DNA of 64,000 bases. It comes from Saururus chinensis. Lineage: Eukaryota; Streptophyta; Magnoliopsida; Piperales; Saururaceae. The notes under the pieces are model-generated. The model ran no database searches, was not told the DNA's origin, and worked only from the letters and a program-made list of their open reading frames with translations. The position numbers were made by a program, and so were the translations under genes. Shown one piece after another: positions 60,009 to 64,000 of this stretch. Where the stretch lies: contig CP141141.1 of NCBI GenBank assembly GCA_035235625.1, positions 21,821,968 through 21,885,967 on the forward strand. Reading direction: 5' to 3'. The first letter of the stretch is position 1. Each line of letters starts with the position of its first letter.

Positions 60009-63000
60009 CTAGAGAGCAAACAATTTATCCATCTTCTCATAATCAGAGATGTAGGCATCAGGATCTGAGAATGATTGCCGGGACCAAGAGAAAGACTTGC
60101 TTCCACTAGCTCTTTTGATCCGTCTTCTGGAGTCTTCACCAAACTTCCCAAAATGCTGACGAAAGACAAAGTAGCACAAGATAACAAGAGTTACAATCAA
60201 AATTGGCCCGCCAATGGCTGTGATCGTGATTGCCATCCAGGAATCAGTCTTCCCAACAACCACATAAGCCAGTCCCAGATATGCTCCACATATGTTGAGA
60301 CAGGCTGCCCATAAAAGCTTGTTTACAACTGACACCAACTGTTTTTGGGCATTAGTTTCCCATGCGACCAAGGTGACTTGAACCACAACAACAGCCAGTG
60401 ATACAAAGAGAGCAGTCGCATTCAAGAGACAAAAGACACGAAACCCAATATGATCAGCTATGTTTGCCTTACCAGCATCTTTGCCAATCTGAAGGTACTG
60501 GCCTGGCAAGTTGAAGATGGACATGAAGGCAATAGAGGCAATTAGAACCGCGACAAGAGTGATTGAGTTGGTGGTGTTTTGAACAGCTTCTCTGTGTAGT
60601 TTCTGCAGTTCCTTGTGAATCACACTCACCCGTTTGTTTGTTTTTGCATTTTCATTGAGTTGGTCATGAACCTCATGCTTAATGTCACTTACAGTCCTTC
60701 TCAGCTCCATGGCTTCATTAGTTTGACACATATCTTTTGCATGCATTGCACCAGCATCTCGTAGCGCCTCTGTTATATCCAACTGTGCTGGACCGTAGGT
60801 GAGCTTCTCAGCCAAATCCATTGGAGTTTCTTTTCGATTATTTATAGCATTTACTTCAACAGTACTGTAGCTCAGTAGAAGTTTCACATTCTGAAAGACA
60901 AGAAAATATATGGTTTTATGTCACATTTCTACCGCCTTTGATACAATGTCAAAGTAAGAAACAATTCAGAAGGTGAGATCACTTGGAGTGTCCCAACATG
61001 AAAAACATGGGAACAGGTATGCAGACATTATGACACTTGCAACAATATATGCAATATATAATACAATCTGTATCGTTTTATACTTGCTACTAGCATTTTT
61101 TACAATCATCTTTGAGCTGCTCATATTTGAGCATTTCAAATATCCCTGGCTCTGCTAATAATCTTTTCCAGCATCTGTTCCTGATATTTTGTTTATGGTC
61201 CAATTCTTATTCTCATCCTCATCATATGCAGGGAAACTATCATATAGTGTTTTTCATAAGTAATTATTAAACCAAATACCCCAATCATTTCCATATAAGA
61301 GTATTCTTATAGGCATTTGAAACTACTTAAGTCCTTCATGTAACATGACAAACAAAATTAACATCATTCAGAAGTTTGCAAATTCAGTCAAAGTTTGGGT
61401 GATTATGTACTTCAAGTAAGGGTTTGCATAATTACTTAAAAGAGTCAAGTAAATAGTTGTTGATTTAAAAACAACTGATTCTGGTTCTTGACTGTGTTTT
61501 GCATCTTAATTGTTTGGAGAAAGAGAAATGAAATGATAAGCAGAGGGAAGACTAATTAAGTCGGTTTAAACATGTATGAGGATTGGCAGACTAGAAAGAA
61601 TTTGATATTAGACTAGTTACAAGAGCAGGTTTTAAGTTTGTAACAGATACGACCTTTTTCAGGTACCAGCCAATCAGGTTGGCATGCTTGCGCATGAAAA
61701 CACTATTTCTGGATTAAACCTTTTCAGGAAAAATCAATATAATACACGTCACAAAAAAATGGTAGAAAAATTAATTCAATCCCAACTATATGGTAGAGCA
61801 ACATACCTCGTCGCGCTTCTTCCTTGTTGCTATGTGCAAAGCTGTGTTGCCCATCTTGTCTCGTGCATTTAATATAGAACCATCAGCTAACAATATCTCT
61901 TCTATCACATCAGTATTTTTACCTTTGACAGCCATATGAAGAGCTGTTTGACATTTCTTATCCTTGATAGAGACTATTGTTGAATCTCTTTCTATAAGTA
62001 ACTTCACCATTTGGAGTAAACCATTTCTTGCAGCTGTGTGCAATGAAGTTTTTCCATTCTTTCTCACAATTCTTATTGTGCTCACATCTGTGTCTAGTAT
62101 GGCAGTAACTACATCCAAATGATCCAGAATTGCAGCCGAATAAAGGGGGCTAGTATTTGTTGGGTCACATAACTGACAAAGATCTGGCCAGTGCTTCAGT
62201 AGTTCTTTTACAATTCCTGCACAAAAACGCCAAGTTGTGCACAGGAGGTTTAGAACATCTCATTGGGAAAGATAGACCAGGATAAGTCTCCGCAACATTG
62301 CATGCCTGAAAGTAGAAACTATCTAGAAAATGGATTTTAACAACTCCGCTTGTTCATTATAAAGTAACCAAAAGGAGCATTCATTTATGATTTTTTTATG
62401 AGGTTGTCATAAAAATGACACTAATTCCCCAATAGTTATACTCCTGACTCTTGAGAAGGGTAAAGCTGAGACCAGGTGTACCAAAAAAAGTCAACTATTC
62501 AAAGTTGGCCATTGTTTGAATCGAAAATTAGGAAAGAGGCTTTAAAAATTTATCGTCTAGGAAAATTATAGGTAAATCATACAGGGCTAGAAGGAGATAT
62601 CTAAAAGGAGAAGAAACCATACAAACTTTGAACTTGGTCAATGGAAATGCAAATTCTATCAATAGTTGACTACCACCTGGTGGAAATAGAAAGAAGCCAT
62701 GAACTCAAATTCCAATTTCTCCAGAAAAAATAGCACCCATGAACACAAATTCCATTTCCTCCTTAGGATATCAAATGATAAGAAATTCCAAAAGCAAAAA
62801 ATAACCAAATCCATAAATTCTACGAAAAATTGACAATTTTAAAGGACAAACATAATCGTACTTTTGGGTTCTTACAATCACTCACTCTTTCTCTCTCTCT
62901 CTCTCTCTCGTGTAAAACTCTCGTGTAAAATCATTCTCTTTGCTTTAGTTGAATAGAACTTTGTGATACCAGGAAAAAACCCATGATCTCATATCGATTT

Positions 63001-63515
63001 TCTTCGCAGAAAACAATCGAAATCAGCTCAGAATCAATTAAAATCAACCAATCAGGAGAACAGCCCTTCCTCCCTATTAAGAGACCACACTCACAAATGG
63101 AAAGACGAAAGCTTGACATAACCAACGACTAAAAAACTCTCCAAAAATCGAAGTGCTCAAAACCAAAGGAAACCCAGTTTGCACAAAACCGAGGCCCGAT
63201 GAGAAAAGCAAACTCACCCAGATGGCCCTTTTTAGCAGCGACATGAAAAGCAGTCATCCCAATCCTGGAGGACTTCATGGAAGCAACTTCAAAAGTACAG
63301 AACTCCACCAGGTATGCCACCACCTCGACGGCGTTGTTATCGGCGGCCATGAAGAGCGGTGTCTCTCCGGCGTCGTTCTGGAAGGCCATCAGGGAGGCGA
63401 CGGCATCCGGGCCGTCCAGCTCCCCCACGACGCGGCGGACGGCGGGGAGGTCACCGGAGCAGACGCCGGTGAAGAAGGCGTTGTGTGAAAGGAGGCGGAG
63501 GGGAGGGCGGGCCAT
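60009..63515 (-). CDS. Ankyrin-repeat membrane protein with PGG domain, At2g01680-like, three exons
   Basis: Exons (minus): 63515-63218, 62216-61807, 60890-60009, joined by GT-AG introns (donors GTGAGT and GTATGT). The product is 529 residues, near the 532 of Arabidopsis At2g01680, whose conserved order it follows throughout. About seven ankyrin repeats cover residues 45-265 (TAFHVAAKKGHLGIVKELL, TSLHTAARNGLLQMVKLLI, TALHMAVKGKN, TALHIATRKKRDE). A coiled linker (SDIKHEVHDQL, KELQKLHREAVQN) leads to the PGG domain with four membrane spans at about 344-364, 388-410, 427-448 and 454-479 (FNLPGQY, FRVFCLLNATALF). The tail is Ser-rich (SKSFSWSRQSFSD). Relatives such as ITN1 and ACD6 act at membranes in stress or defence signalling; that role here is inferred. 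An upstream in-frame ATG at 63635 would add 40 residues absent from relatives, so MARPPLRLLSHNAFF (63515, good context CCCATGG) is preferred. Confidence 0.93.
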
Positions 63516-64000
63516 GGGTCCCGGGATGAAGCAGACTCTTCCTCTCCACCACTCCGTTTCAACATTTGAGAGAAGTGGGCGTGGGCCTTGAGAGGGGGAA
63601 GGCTTTGGAGTAATTGAGGGAGGAATTGAAAGCAACCGGTCGGAGGGGAAGGGAGGGGTAACAAGGAAGGAAACAGTGGAGGGAGGGAGACTGCGGGAAG
63701 GAGCAGTAGAAAAACAGGTGTAACGGTAAACTGACGTTGTAACTTGAAATTACAGTATTGCCCATCCCTACCTTGTAGGGACATATTGGTCAATTACTAT
63801 CTATAAAGTTTTTCACTTTTGATGCTGAAAATTTAATATACTAGTTGGAAACACGGGCACTTAAGGATTTAAACAATCCTTAAGTGCTTAATTCGTCATC
63901 ATCCAAAATTATTTAATTTTATTTTAAAATATAGATAAATCAAATAGTTTTATAAGGGTGATAAGATCAATTTTAAATTTTTTTACTAGAAAAGCTCTTT
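63516..64000 (-). promoter_or_regulatory. Upstream region of the ankyrin gene
   Basis: On the minus strand the 63516-63720 stretch is strongly pyrimidine-rich (TCCCTCCCTCC, CTTCCCCTCC), as is common in plant leaders and core promoters without a TATA box. No clear TATA box was found. Farther out it is AT-rich with no gene. Confidence 0.4.

Noticed and set aside
63516..63635. 40-residue N-terminal extension of the ankyrin protein from an upstream ATG
   Set aside because: Relatives start at the position equal to 63515 and the extension is low-complexity; it remains possible but is less likely.
1..64000. CRISPR arrays, bacterial operons, tRNA or rRNA genes
   Set aside because: No such structures were seen. 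The only tRNA-like signals are retrotransposon primer sites; tandem repeats have contiguous diverged units, not spacers.

Overview
This is nuclear DNA from a flowering plant. It holds spliced plant-type genes (NF-X1 zinc finger, neprosin-domain protein, ankyrin/PGG-domain protein) in a matrix of AT-rich, nested LTR retrotransposon debris and MITEs. The species cannot be named from the sequence. Nothing bacterial, organellar or viral was seen, and there is no CRISPR array.

Three genes look intact. (1) At the left edge, on the minus strand, is an NFXL1-type NF-X1 zinc-finger gene, intronless as far as visible, with its C-terminus outside the window; a TATA box and telobox-like motifs lie upstream. 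(2) At 30.5-33.6 kb, plus strand, is a seven-exon neprosin-domain gene. It encodes 389 residues, all introns are phase 0, intron 1 appears to be of the rare GC-AG class, and both candidate catalytic glutamates are kept. (3) At 60.0-63.5 kb, minus strand, is a three-exon ankyrin-repeat membrane protein of 529 residues, closely resembling Arabidopsis At2g01680. A broken minus-strand fragment of a SMAX1-like (SMXL/D53) gene lies at 34.1-34.8 kb.

Most of the rest is transposable elements. I named families by their ends and shared segments. LTR-A is copia-like (1.0-1.3 kb, five copies). LTR-B, LTR-C and LTR-D are very long LTRs (about 2-5 kb), all beginning TGTAA and ending near GGGGCGTGACA. LTR-E is a Tat/Athila-type gypsy LTR with a tRNA-Asp primer site. 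LTR-F begins TGTCACAACCCGG. Five nests can be read: LTR-E in LTR-C in LTR-D at 19.5-29.2 kb, with an exact TGATA target duplication on the outermost; LTR-B in LTR-C at 43.6-49.2 kb; LTR-B and LTR-A each in the same tandem-repeat unit at 11.7-16.0 kb, where a neighbouring unit preserves the empty site; and LTR-A in a dead copia pol at 54.7-56.0 kb. B, C and D copies are consistently LTR only, so solo-LTR formation seems to dominate.

Region by region: 0-3.2 kb NFXL1; 3.2-19.5 kb LTR-D copy 1, dispersed repeats R1 and R2, LTR-B and LTR-A; 19.5-29.2 kb triple nest; 29.2-33.6 kb neprosin gene; 33.6-34.8 kb SMXL fragment; 34.8-57.4 kb retrotransposon remnants; 57.4-58.4 kb MITEs; 60-63.5 kb ankyrin gene. 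The three genes show no operon-like or pathway link. No convincing new biological system was found. The most useful observations are the GC-AG intron, the SMXL fragment, the datable nests with empty sites, and tandem or hairpin arrays present in one LTR copy but not its sister.
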